64,000 bases of DNA from Stenopsyche tienmushanensis (taxonomy: Eukaryota; Arthropoda; Insecta; Trichoptera; Stenopsychidae), in assembly GCA_008973525.1 (NCBI GenBank), contig WACJ01000130.1, positions 682,001 through 746,000 on the forward strand, read 5' to 3'. This document shows positions 49,201 to 62,189 of this stretch, piece by piece (position 1 is the first letter of the stretch; every line of letters begins with the position of its first letter). Position numbers and translations under genes: made by a program. The notes under the pieces were generated by a model that was not told where the DNA came from, did no database searches, and saw nothing but the letters and a program-made list of their open reading frames with translations.

Positions 49201-50260
49201 TGTTATTGCCAATCAAATTCCATAAAGCTTTATTGAACAAAAAATCACTGGGCTACTTTGACGGATATTTTAAAATTTTCCAATCTCTTAACAAAATGTC
49301 TAGATATTGATTAGATATTATAAATGTTAATAGAGGCGTTTCCACTTTGATAGATCACATATTTGTTGTATAAGTCACCTTATTTATATCCATACACACA
49401 ATATGAATTATCAAAATCGTGATTATACGTATTATTGTTGTTCAAATCACATCGACGCTACTCAATATCTATTTATAAACGATTCGTGATCTACCATATC
49501 ATGAGAACGGCTAAGTAACATGCAATTACAATTAAAAAACTATTGATATTTAGAAAGTCGAATGGCCAATCGATTATTATAAACGATCACAAATCGATCA
49601 AGAAAATATTATATTATACATGCTCATCGTTTACAAAAAAAAATGACGAAAATCGACGTTGTTTATGATCCAAAATATTCGTCCGCTATGTTCCACAGCT
49701 TCCGTGTCGTGATCAAAAGCTGATTTGTCTGAGAGTGATTATCATAAGACAAACGGTTGTTTTATATTTTTGATGTAATTATTTCGCGGGAAGGTCATCA
49801 TCATTTTTCAGAAAAATCGTTCATTCCCATATCCATATTCGTCGAGGTCATGATTCTTTGATGCTTAACGCCGATTGGGACGCCTATTAATATTTTTTGG
49901 TCGGTAATTACATGTACATCATCGCTAATGATAAATCAATCATCTACTATTTGATCGCTGACGCTAATTCACGATTTGATGAATCGAACCTGATTTTATT
50001 ATAGTCTTTTTTATGGCGACTTTCATATATGGAGCACTAATTAGTACAGTAATAAGAACGCTTGATTAAGTACCATTGTTGTGAGCCGGAAGATATATTA
50101 TGGCAACCGATCAAAAGACTTATTTTGAACGTCATTAAACAGGCCCACGATTACTCTTAGCACCGGAATTAATTTCATATAGACGAATGCATTTCCAGAT
50201 CATTTTTGAATAGCTTTAATTCTATAAAAATAATACTAGAGCGTTAGATTAATTATGTTT
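46270..50260. other. AT-rich DNA without a gene, with one mariner-like end
   Basis: Only the end at about 48196 is recognisable (separate entry). Stretches at 47290-47620 and 49650-50020 are higher in complexity and CG content, as conserved non-coding DNA can be, but I cannot test conservation. Confidence 0.4.
48196..48228 (+). repeat. Mariner-like terminal repeat, single end
   Basis: TACAAGGGTCATTTAAAAAG, then TTCCCAATCCGA, follows the pattern of mariner ends (TACxAGGGTxxTTTxAAAAGTTC). No transposase coding or opposite end was found downstream, so this is an end of a lost or very decayed element. Confidence 0.5.
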
Positions 50261-50269
50261 GGTAAAGCA

Positions 50270-50345
50270 CATGATGAATTCAAACCCTGATCTTCTTAGC
50301 AGTAAGCCGTGACGCCATTCGCAAGGCTACATATTACTTCCCATA
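50270..50345 (-). mobile_element. tRNA-derived SINE-like head
   Basis: On the minus strand TAGCCTTGCGAATGG (A box-like), ACGGCTTACTGC and GGGTTTGAATTC (B box-like) occur in order with about 35 bp between the boxes. This is the order of tRNA-derived SINE heads. No clear tail or target duplication. Confidence 0.4.
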
Positions 50346-51544
50346 AAGGATTTCATATACTTTTCTTTTGTGATGCGTGTGTAATTATGCTCAAGATAAT
50401 TATCGTTACGGCAATTACGTAATTTTCAGTTCTTTTCAGATGCCATATGATCACAGAGCCATTTTGCTCCGAATGCTAATGCATTAATGAAAAACTCATC
50501 AATATAGATTCAAGTCGAAATTTTAAGCGTAATTCTTAATCAATGTCGTTGATTTCATGCTCCAATAAAGTCACTGAACTGGTTAAGCTGATGCAAAAAG
50601 TCGATAGAACTCACGATTAAAAAAAATATGCAAATATCTATAACAAGATTATCATACTGCACATGTATCATATATCAAATTTATAGCAACCCTCATATAA
50701 TACGGCATTCCTACAACATGATTTTGATTTAACACTATTCGATATTTATAGAAAACCGCATGTTAGAAAGCGTAGATATCCATTAATTTATTTAAAAAAA
50801 TATGGTTTTGAAGCTTTTTTGTAGAGCGTTGAAAACTACTTACTAAAAATAAAATTTATCAGACGTGAAATCATTACAAAGATTTATAAATCAAAATTGG
50901 TAGAAATAATATTGAGAAATATCGCAAAATTAATAGGATAATAGTATGAATAAAAACAATTTAATTGTTAAACATTTCTTCCCAAATTATATAAAGAAAA
51001 AAGACTCACTAAAATTTGTATTTCTTGGTATTTTTTCGCAACTTTTCAGCCTTACTATGCGGAAACTACCCTTTTGCAATACAATAGACATTTTCTAATC
51101 TGGTTAAAGTTGCTTTAGATCTTCGAGCATTAATTTTATTTTTTTTGTAGTAAGTATAGATGAAACATCTTAAAAATTTCTATAAATGAAGAAGTTGTGA
51201 AGATTTACAGTCAAGTATTTAAATTAAAAAATATTTTAAATCTTTTTGAGGAAGGTTTATACAAATCAGTAATTATTTTACAAATATTTTTAAAAAATAC
51301 ATTCAACGACTTAAGATCATTCTTGTTAAAAATAACACTTCAAACAAGACTTGAATTTTTTTTTCAAGATTAAAATGTCGTTAAATAAATCTTCATGGTG
51401 ATTTTATTGCTCATATATTTCATTTAATTACACAAAAAATTACACTAACGATCATTTTGTATGTTAGATGATAATGATGATACAATCCTAAATTGTTATT
51501 GATTTATTATGTATAGACGTTATGAATTCAACATCATATCAATA

Positions 51545-51625
51545 TCAATTTAACCCAGTGGGAGTCAAACCCGCATCCTACGCTGTCCGGGCGGATACTG
51601 TACCGATTGAGCTATGAGACTAGAT
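51545..51625 (-). mobile_element. tRNA pseudogene or tRNA-derived SINE head
   Basis: On the minus strand TAGCTCAATCGGTACAG is a good A box and GGGTTTGACTCCC a good B box, spaced as in a tRNA. The acceptor, D and T stems pair poorly (several mismatches) and there is no clean cloverleaf, so a functional tRNA is unlikely. The flanks give no clear tail. Confidence 0.55.
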
Positions 51626-52361
51626 ACATCTCTAGCCTCAACCTTCAGTACACATGTTTTTCTATGACGTGAGCGTCCCCCATTTTGCATTAATCCAAAA
51701 TAATCATACGAAAACATGCTAAATAACATGATGGAATTCAAACATGTTTTACGTTGTTTATAAGTAAAAAATCTATGAAAACAACGGAGCTTATTTCGTT
51801 CAAATTTAAGGATGTTGTTTCAACGACAAACAAATGACGCATTGCTTACAAATTCGTCTTTTGAAATATATTTCCATTGTTTCCTTGCAATAATTTCGTC
51901 TCTCTTATCACGTCTGCCAGCTATGGAATTTATGTGGACTTAACGTCAAAATCAGTGCATACAGCCGCTTAAAAGCCACAAAAACCCCATAAGCCGGCTT
52001 CGTTTGGATAAGTGCGAAATCACGTCCGTGCTTATCTTTAGACGTTAAAGGTTTTGAATTTCCTGGATTGGCTTTTTTTTGTTACACGCTACGTGCTTTA
52101 CGTGTTAAGTCGCTCCAGAAGACTGTATACATACACAAAAATAAGCGTATTCATATACAAATACGCCGGTTCTTAAATAAATGTATACGGCGTTACACCA
52201 ACTTTCTCTTTTGCTGCCAACAGCCGTCATGTGAGACCCACTCCCAGCATTACTACACATAAACAATGCAACCGAATGACTGTGCGATGTTTGTGATTCA
52301 GTGATTTTCAAACTTTAAAAAAAAAAAAAAACTATGTTAATTATTATCATAAAATTTTCAG

Positions 52362-52568
52362 ATCTCTCCGGAATCAAACTTAAGGCGCCAAGGAATCAGC
52401 GTAAGCGTATCCTTTAAGCAGGATATGGAGCATAATACCACCACAAAGTCCTTCGAGCCATCTGAGATTGAAACCCAAGTGGTAACAGATCCATCGGAAG
52501 ATCATGCTGAAATGATCAGATCGATAAATACGGAGATTAAAGAACAATTATTGTGTCTCAGATATTAA
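52362..52568 (+). CDS. Candidate coding exon, unidentified gene
   Basis: After a good acceptor (ATAAAATTTTCAG|AT at 52361/52362) the plus strand is open for 68 codons in one frame up to a TAA at 52566-52568. The composition is coding-like, GC-richer than its flanks: NLRRQGISVSVSFKQD, then FEPSEIETQVVTDPSEDHAE, then SINTEIKEQL. If it is the last exon, this is the C-terminus of an acidic, possibly cytoplasmic tail. Donors inside it (GTAAGC near 52395, GTAACA near 52482) would shorten it. I do not recognise the protein. No joining upstream exon was found in the window. Confidence 0.4.
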   Translation: MSPESNLRRQGISVSVSFKQDMEHNTTTKSFEPSEIETQVVTDPSEDHAEMIRSINTEIKEQLLCLRY

Positions 52569-52569
52569 A

Positions 52570-55500
52570 TTTGAATCTCATTTATGGAATCTAAACATCT
52601 CATGTAATTTTTATTTGAAGTCTCATTACATTGAATAAGATAAATTACTATGATTTGCAGCAATTATGAGAATCTTTATGAAATTTAAGCAAAGATTGAA
52701 ATTCAATATGAAACGTATCGGCCACGTAGAAATATTTTTAGGCACCAGACTCCAAAACGTAAGAAAAGAACAAGTTAACGGATAAAATAGTGAAAAAAAA
52801 TCCTTGAGAGGCCATACCCAAAGTCCTAATGAAAAATTTAACGCGATTTTAAAATTGATAGTTTTATCGTATTGAAACTTTAAACGATATATTGCTTACT
52901 GCATTTTCAAAAACGTCTCCAGTTATAGCTTAAAAAGTTATTGATTGATCTGGCTGAAACTTTGAGAAGTTTCTCACTATGATATTATTTATTCAACAAA
53001 CCTAAAGTTTTAAGGTTTTCACGTAAAAAAATATTTTTTTTGGGGTAAAAATTGTCATGAAAATAATCAAAACTATGAAATGTTAACTAAAAAGCATATT
53101 CAATTTTATGTATTTTTTTAAATTTTTAAAATTATATTGACTGCCTACACATTTACACACAGCACTTTAGGTTTGTAGTAAAAAAATGTCAACATTTTTA
53201 AATGGTACGATTATTTTTCACCTTTTGAAAAAATCATGAAAAGCGACTCATTTTCGGGCGTCTAAAAGGATTACCCCCCTTAACATTCCTCCTGCTGACC
53301 TTAAATTTTATTTTAAAATAATTTTATCAATCGCAAAAAAAATTAAACAAGTGGTAAAAGTACTAATATATTATATTAATGTGACTTTTTTAATATTAAT
53401 CTTATTTAGTATTAATTTATGAAATCGCAGACAAGTATTAACAAATTTTTCCACTATCATTAAATATTCAATCTGCTCTTGGGTAAATGAGGAAAGATTT
53501 ATTGGATCACGGTATGATGAAAATGGGGGCATTAAGTGAAAAAATGTTTGATTATCACTGCTTCAAAAGTTTGTGATAAACACTGCAAGTTAGAAACATT
53601 TTTCTCTATACAAACATCGTTTATTTTGATTGCTCTACATTACTTCACATAGTGAGAGTCGAATATAATATATTTTAAAAAATATATATCACAAAAGCAG
53701 AAACGCACCAAAATTCACATTGTTGATGATGATTTTTTCTAGAAATTCGCTGCTGTGTAAAATGGAAAGCGTATTCTCTCTTGACATATTCTGACATGAT
53801 GATCGATTCCGAATGTGATATTTTTTTTGGGATAAATTATATATAAATTTCACCATAATGACGTAAAAGTAAAACGCTAAAAGCATATACTAATTTTTGA
53901 TCGTTTTTTCTGACAGCTAAGCAAATTAAGCGGATATCAATAATTATTTCCTGATGGCAAAAATGATTAATAAACATCTGTTTGTCAAAAAATAATGATA
54001 TATGCGCAACTTGACCAATACACTTGAGCTCGCGTGCAAAACGATTACGCCAGAACAATGGTTTTTTTAGCATATGTACATATTGACAGTTGAGCAAAAC
54101 ATTACTTTTTTGACAGCTCTCAAACTAAAAACTCAAACAATTTGACAGGAGAAATCAAATAATCCCAAATTGACACATCATCCATTTACAAGACTTCGCT
54201 CTAATACAGTTTACTATCAATCATCTATCCACGCATTGATATAATTGGGATTAAATCTGCAGTATAGCAAATAAATTTGATAGTTTGGAAGAATCGATGT
54301 ATTTAATTAATCATCTCATATCTGCTTAATTTTGATATTATTATTCTGAAAAAGTTAAATACTGAGAAGATTAATAAACATCGTTTATGTCGGCATCCAT
54401 TTCTACCATTAGCTCAATTGCTTTCTTCCATCGACCTTAACCTGTTATAGTATGCACCATAAAATTTATAGGAGTCTCTTAAAAGTGTCTTTCTTTCGAG
54501 CGAATACTTTCACGCTGCAATCTACTAAATGCAATAATAACCGTTCACTTTCTCTCATTCAAAATCGTAATTGAACACTGTTTATGAAAGGCAACAAAAC
54601 CATGAAATATTATTCTGCTTCGAGCTGTGTAAACATAATGACCGTTGCAATTATGCCGAAACGCTTTGGTTTCATGCATAATTCTAAAGCAAGTGGCTAA
54701 AAAACAGCCGAAACGTCGTTAATTCGGCGGGACGTATGAGATCATCCAGTGGAACAAATGAGCATACGGATAAAACGTCTGGGTGAACTTTTCACATTTC
54801 ATGGATGTGGCGATTGCAAATCGCATCCATATTTTTTTTACAGACTTTCAAATGATTCTTCGAGATTTTGCCGAAATCGCCGCTCTTATTTTTCAATCAG
54901 AGTAATCAAAAATAAATCTTCAATGGTATATACACCAAATGTCAATAAATTATAGTGAAGATCTGCAATAAATTTTATCGGGATGTTTTTACTGAGGATT
55001 TCGACATTATATTGCAATGTATCGATGTTTAGTGTGCAATAAGATTCTTCGTGATGTAAAAGATAAAATGCACCACGAACAAATAAATTATATATGAAAG
55101 CGGAATTGAAAGCAAGTTCGCTAACGTGGGCAGAGCACGTGGTGATATTTGTCGAGTTGGAATTGTTAGAAAGTGTCCAAGAAATTTACGGAGGATAAAG
55201 CTCTGAGGTTATTCACGGGTGGGTAGCTGAATAAAGATCATCACAAAGATTCTATATATATTTTTCTAAGCACTTTTATAAAAGGTTATTTCAAAAAGTT
55301 CATCTAATAACATCGAAAATCATAAAACTGTCCAGATTACCTCAAAATTGATTGTCTTTAAGATATCAATAATAAAACTTATCAACCTAAAATCATTCAT
55401 ATTTATGGTTATAGAAGATTTGATTACAAATTTTAAGCCAAAATGTACGATGTTATAAATGCTGTAAAACCGATTTTGTCATATATCATTTTTGCATCAA

Positions 55501-57360
55501 TATGCAGTCAGTCACTCATCATGTATGTTCTTCAAAGTTCATTATTTAAGAACCACAAGCAATTGCGACAATAGAGCAAGAACAGGCATGGAATTTTAAA
55601 AGAAATATAACATTCGTTATGCAATAAAGAACATTTCAGGAGGATGAGCCGAAGCAGTGACAAAATGTATGTACGGTATTTGGAAATACTCTTTAAAAGG
55701 TTTGATAACAATGCAAATGAAATAGATGATGTGACTAATATTATTATATATCTTGCTCAACAACTCAGTCTAGAAATCGACGATAAAATTTCCATAATGG
55801 ATCATAACCAATGACCTAAAGAACAATAAAGTACAATGTAAAATAACAGAGAGTCAATGGAGCTGCGTATAACCAACTCTATCATGGAATTCTAAGATTT
55901 AAAAATATGACATCAAACACCGATAGATCTTCAAAGATAAGCCGCTTCATCTAGCAAGCACATGTTAGCTATAAAGAGATTTATGATGAAAAGAAACAGC
56001 AGTCCGAACGAAATTAGACGTGTTAGTAATGAAAATAAGAACAATAGCACTCAAAAAAGAGCCTCAATTTTCTATAATCCTATAATGGGTGTTTGAACGT
56101 TACGTAAATCAAAAATGAGATCAAACACAAATACTTATAAAATATGTTTATATTTAACAAAATGGCTTATTTTTGATATTCCAAATATTAATTATAAGTT
56201 ATTTAAGTATAAACATATGATGGATTTGTGTGTTACATTACACACGTTTTCAATGTAAACTTGCAACTGCTTCATTAAATTATGATTTTTTTTTTAATTT
56301 CACCACTTTGTAATGATTTTTTTATATTACCCAACGATCTATGTGATATAATCATTTAGCAAATTGGTTTAAATTATACCGTTTGAAACGTTGTTAGTTG
56401 TAATAATGTATGAAGACTGTAAGAGCATAAATTATGATGATGAGCAAATAGTTGGATTAATAAATAGACTAGATGTCTTGGAATTTATTATAAATATATC
56501 AAATATTATATATGTACTAAGAAATAAATTTGTTCTATTTCTAATGCTTTGGTTTTGAAAGTTGATGACTTTTTAATGGCTCGCAATTGAGTAGCTAATT
56601 GTCAAAGATGAAATACTTAAGTGACAAAAAAACACTTTTTTCGCAAGTGCAAGTAGATTTTCCTCAGTCTTCTTATAGGTTAATCTGTTTAGTGTAATGC
56701 ATTACAAAATGCCACAACAAAATAATCGGTTCTCCGAACACTTTAGCGTTGATTAGAATTGTAACATTTTTAGCAAATGTGAAGGCCATTCAAAAGTTGT
56801 ATAATAAAATGACAATTTTTTGTCATTGAGGCTCTCACCGATTGCGAGATTATGTCAAATAAGACCCGAAAGGCAGTAATTTTGGTATCGTTGGATTCAT
56901 GCGATTGTTCGGATTGCGAAACTGTTTGAGCCCTGTAATTTGATACAATTAGATATTGCAAAAAACTATTTGAAATTGGATCAAATATATCATTAAATAA
57001 CGTTTTTATTGGAATTGAACAACTATCTAATAAAAAATGCTATGGTTTTTTAGCCGGAAACGGATATTTTGCCCCGGATAATATGCATATTTTCCAGTAG
57101 GATGAGTTTTTCCTTGGCGCAAATTTCGTATTAATTATATTTTAGCAAAAAAAATCTGGTTGTTTATTTCAGACGTTCGTATGATTTCGAGAACGGTTTC
57201 TTCTTTTTCGTTGTATAATTAGACTATTACAGATCGAAAAACGCAATTCAGACGTGACCAATTTCATAACTGAAAAGCGAATTATAGCATATTTTTAAGG
57301 TCACGAATTCATGCAATTTAATTGAAATATCGTGTGCTTAAAGAAATTATACCGAATCTT
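52570..57360. other. AT-rich DNA with no recognised gene
   Basis: Short open frames at 53837-54097 and 54749-54955 are unrecognised. I see no transposon ends. A patch at 55090-55210 is GC-richer without a usable frame. Confidence 0.45.
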
Positions 57361-57361
57361 A

Positions 57362-57868
57362 CTATTGCAGTACATGTTTTTTAGTGTATAAAAAATCTGA
57401 TATGTCTTTAAAACAGTCGCTATTACTGCCACAATGTCTTCGAGCCAGCTGAATCAAGTGGACAAAGTGCAGCAACCTTAAGCACGTTCCATGGCTGTGC
57501 CTTTCTGCAACAGCAAATGCAATTTTCGAATGCATAAAGCTAATCACATTTTTACTTGCAGGTATCACCTGCCGCATAATAGCGCGCAAACCAATGATTC
57601 CTGTGGACATTCTATCACGTTTCTTCCTCAAGCGTACATAAGAAATCGTGATATTTTCTATTGAAGCACCTCGAACGATATGGTCTCTGCCAAAGAAGAA
57701 TGTTGAAATTGGCCAAAGTATGGCAAATATTTTTATAATACCAGTTTTGCTATTGCCGCTCGTCTTGTGGGACGAATTTCGATTAGCATTCATAAATATG
57801 CCCACACGAACGTACAATATTTCATCTTGTGTTTGATTAATTTTGCTTGGAAGAAGAGGCGCCTTCAT
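57362..57868 (-). CDS. Long unassigned ORF (168 codons)
   Basis: The minus strand is open for 168 codons in GC-richer DNA, unusual here. It contains a hydrophobic stretch (IIKIFAILWPISTFFFG), a basic stretch (YVRLRKKRDRM) and a Cys/His-rich end (HSHGTCLRLLHFVHL). The plus strand is also largely open over the same bases (57648-57836). I recognise neither. It could be an exon, an old transposon ORF or chance. No splice sites or start context make it convincing. Confidence 0.2.
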   Translation of the reverse strand: MKAPLLPSKINQTQDEILYVRVGIFMNANRNSSHKTSGNSKTGIIKIFAILWPISTFFFGRDHIVRGASIENITISYVRLRKKRDRMSTGIIGLRAIMRQVIPASKNVISFMHSKIAFAVAERHSHGTCLRLLHFVHLIQLARRHCGSNSDCFKDISDFLYTKKHVLQ

Positions 57869-57869
57869 A

Positions 57870-60800
57870 CAAATAATGTCGTAAAAACGAAAAACATTTA
57901 TGAAAATTTACATATAATTTTTTACGAGTTTATCGTCCCCTGGGACGACCGAGAAAACTGGTATTTTTTTAAATTTGTATTGAATACTTAATCATTAATG
58001 TATTACTTATTGTTTCAATGAATCTATATAATGTAATAAGAAGCCGGATTACTTAAAATAAATCCTTTATAAGATATTATTTAAAAGTGCAGCTTGGATA
58101 CTTTATTTATCAGCCATCATTTTTTAAAATCAAAATCATGGAAAAGTTTTTGGAATCTTAATGTTGTATTTCATAGTTATAATTTGCAATTACAATCACA
58201 ATTTTGCATCGAATCCAGAAGTTTAATCAAACAAAATTGATATTTTCATTTTAAAGGGATTTATTTAAGATTGCTTATCATGTAAAAAATAATATCAAGA
58301 TTGAGTGTGTGTTAAAAATGTTGAAATGATATCCATCAATTTATCATGATGATTAAATGGGAAAGCTTAAATGAAAGTTTTCATATATTTTTTTATTCGA
58401 GTCATGCTCCTCATCGCTAATGATTATGATCTTAAGAGAATAAGATTTATCTTGCAAATAGAATATGTATTAAAATAGATTAGATAAAACAGATTTTATT
58501 AATCTAACATATATATTCAAACCTTCTAAACATATTAACAATGTAAATTTATTTACAAAGTCTGGATTTGAACTTATACTTTTACAGTGAGATCTCAAAT
58601 ACTAAAGCACTTTATCAATACTTGTTTATTACATTCTGAAATTTGAAATCGAAATGAATCGATTAAGCTGCAACTATTTAAACAACTGCATTAAAGATAT
58701 CTTACATAAGTCAATCAAACTTGAATAGACACTCTGTATCCAAATTTGAAGCTTTGATTAAAAAACGTGATGAAATCGAAAGTCTTTGTATAGAAAGCTC
58801 CAAGTATATTATTCATTGGCACTTCTTAATGTTTCATTCTCATTAAAATCGATAAAAGAATTTTACAATGCGATAATTATTAATATATAACTCTGTAAAA
58901 AAAATATATTGTTAAGTACAAAGCAAGATAATAGTATTATACAATAAATTATGGCTGACCTCCTTGTTAGAAATGAAGTCTTCATAGACCAAATGAATAA
59001 AGATTTATGACAGAATACAATGCATTGTTGAACACATTTTACATCATAGCACTTTATTGATGGAAAGAGATATTTTTTGCTGAAGACCACACCTTCAGTC
59101 TCCATTAAAAACGATGTTATTATCGAATTTGGCCAAAATCGGGCACGATCGTGGGATCGTTCCGCATTGGAAAGGCGTTCGAAAAGAAAAATTGTCAGAA
59201 CATTACATGTAACAAAGAGTTGCATGAACGTTAATAAGGCTACCTAGATTTATTTCAAGAAGTACGTATGAACTACTATCAATCAACTCCCGTCATGGAA
59301 CGTGATCGATAGTAGTTTCTGTTGCGGTAGCATTAATTAATCTCTCTCTTTGCGATATATAGAGAAAACATCGTGACCTAAAATCTCAACCAAGGAAAAA
59401 AATCATCCAGTCAATATATCCATGATTGATTATCGATTAATTGTTGCAATTAATACGGCTATTAAAGGAGGTCTTATTTAAATTAATGAGCTTTTCGCCC
59501 CGTTATATATATAGAGTATCGTCCATTTTTTGTCGTCCGACGTTTGATTATCTTATCCACTTTTTCACGTGTATCATTTCTAAGTGTAGCGCGAAATCAA
59601 GATTAAAATTGCCGATTTGATCTGTTAATAGCCTTTTTTTTATACGCGATGAAAACCTATGGTTATAAAAAAATGATAGATTATTGAGTGCCCGAAGAGA
59701 AACCAACCGTAAAGATCGTTCACAGTTTTTACACACTAATGAACCGTGAACTTCAGCTTTGTTTTTTTTTTGCCTTTTTGATCATCACCGTAAATTTGTC
59801 CAAAAACTTGACCCAAATAAGCAATGATTAATATCAGCCATAATATAAAAAATGGGGTTAAATCTACCCCTTATTAAAAAAAACGTATGTTTATTTGGCT
59901 GACTTATTACACTAATATTTTGACATGATGGTATGGAAAAAAATGTCTTTCTTCAAGTCAAAATACTTACTTATTTCTAAGTCATCATCAGCAATTAAAA
60001 TGATCTTTTTAATGAAAATTTCAACGGAGAAATTTATTTCCAGTTATTTGAACCTGGTCAGGTTATCACAGTAGTATATTAAAATTGGAGCAAATAAAAC
60101 AAGAGCTCATAAAAAACGATCAGGTTTAATCAACGACAAAAAATAATGCTAATTCTGCCAAATTAACACAAGAAAAAATAATGATTAAAACATCTATTAT
60201 AGCCTCTTAATTCACTGAATATTTCCGCAAAATTTTGGACTCAAAAAGATGTTTTTAATGTTGCTTAATGATTTATACTAAAAATCATAGATTAGATATA
60301 AGTTTAAATTTTTTAATCAATAATTTGCACATAATTTTTAAAAAATGTATTGCTTTCCTAGTCCAATAAGTATCTGAAGTTTTATTAAATGGATTTATTA
60401 AACAATGCGATTTACTGAAAAACATTTGAGTTGGCCCCCAACCAAACAATAATCACTTCCTATAGTTTTCCTTGAAAAAATGTATTGTGCAATAACTAAA
60501 GTATTGTTTTTTTTTTACTTCATGGCAATCAGTATAAATTTGTTGTTTTAATTGATTTCAGCAAAATGTATATAATGCATTCATTATTTTAATACAATTT
60601 TATGCAAATTACCATCCATGGTCTTTCTTGTTATTTATCCACAAGATTACTGTCAATTATCATACTTGAAAGAATTTATTTATTGCGTTATTAGAGCGCG
60701 TCGAAACAAATATATAACACGAAAAGAAAAATTATCCTTTCATGGAGAGCGAAGAGAATAATTTTTAATAGTTTTGACCTTCAATTGAATGTGATTTTCA

Positions 60801-61390
60801 AGCAAATTGTTGCATATTTGTATACAAAATAGAACAAAACCTCAAATAATTGCTGACATGCACACATATCCTCGAGCTTAATTATTTTTTTAAAAATATT
60901 TCCGGCAAAATAATCTATGCTCATATGTGTCCATATGATTTTATCATTTTTAAGACGAATTACTTTAAAAAATCAATCATAGTTCTATCAAGCAAATGTA
61001 TGTTGAACAACCTAAATATTAATTATATATATAAAACAACGTATTTATGTCGATCTAAATTCATATTATGGAATGTAATTACGCTTAGGAAAATGAGATT
61101 GTTCCTAATAACGTAAATCATTTGTTCAATTTTTTTTACTCTGTTATAAGACTATAAATCACGAATTTATTATCCATTTTAATGCAACCACAAAAATACA
61201 ATTTTCATCATTTTGGAGCTGCTAACCACGAAGTATACACAAAAACGCGTATTCACAAATTGTAGGCACGATCATGTACCAGTCATTTTACCCATGATTT
61301 ACATCAAAATCAGCCCATGAATAAACTGAATTGTTCTACAACCAATTTGCAAGATATTATGAACATTGTGCATCCAAATGATGAGAAAAC
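57870..61390. other. AT-rich DNA with no recognised gene
   Basis: The minus frame 58863-59225 (120 codons) is hydrophobic at its end but unrecognised. Nothing else stands out. Confidence 0.45.
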
Positions 61391-61399
61391 TTCGGTTCA

Positions 61400-61480
61400 G
61401 AAAAATAATTCTTCGCGTTGAATCTCAAACGGTCGCGGGTTCAATGCCAGCGTCGATACAATATGAAAACCGATCTTATC
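61400..61480 (+). mobile_element. tRNA-derived SINE-like fragment
   Basis: GCGTTGAATCTCAAACGGTCG leads to GGTCGCGGGTTCAATGCC, a B box in the form usual for insect SINE heads and variable arms. No clear A box precedes it. The GC-rich stretch continues to about 61830 without a recognised domain and may be the SINE body or another repeat. Confidence 0.4.
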
Positions 61481-62054
61481 CAGATAAGATCTCATTGGAA
61501 AATTTTCCTGCTCGGGAAAAAAACAAGTTATTGTTCCCATTAATCCCATTGTCAAATATGGAATCTCAAAGTCGACCGGTTCCAAATGGCGCCAGAGCAT
61601 GGAAAATCGTGGACCATCGTACCGAACCGGGGTCACGTCCTTGCGCCGACTTTATTATTTCGGCACTCGTAAACTAATGAATCGAGAAATTCGACACGAA
61701 GAAAGTGGTGTGACCAGTTCGACGACGGCCATCAAAGCCGACGTCAATGGACGACGATAAAAGCGAAACTTCCAAAAAACCAGTTCCGCAAATCGCTGAA
61801 AGCCCATGTCTCGCGTCACACCATGCTTAAAATTAAGATTTATTTTATCTGAAAATTTATATGTTCTTGATTGAAATTTCATATAATACATAGCTGATAA
61901 TAAGCAAAATATACCTATCTATAAAATCAAATGTTTTTCAATTTAAATGCAATTCTGAGTTCAATCTAAATTGATATTAGAGAATCAAAAAATTGATTGA
62001 AAATGGACCAAAAATATAAAAATTTTAAAACTGCAAATGATATGAATAACATGA

Positions 62055-62170
62055 CGTGACATCACTGGATTTCTTTGTTTGTAGACGTCCCTATTCCCTG
62101 GCTCACGAGGTCTCCAGACCTGACACCACTGGATCTCTTTGTCTGAGGACGTGCAAAATAATTAATTTAC
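62055..62170 (+). pseudogene. DDE transposase fragment with a duplicated motif
   Basis: At about 62110-62155 the plus strand reads RSPDLTPLDLFV, the block around the last catalytic Asp of insect DDE-type transposases. A similar copy, VTSLDFFVCRRP, lies 60 bases before it (about 62057-62090), so the segment is duplicated in tandem. The rest of the gene is absent. Confidence 0.55.
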
Positions 62171-62189
62171 ACGAAAGAGGTGCCCGCAA

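Noticed and set aside
51545..51625. Functional tRNA gene
   Set aside because: Good A and B boxes, but the D, T and acceptor stems have several mismatches and no clean cloverleaf forms.
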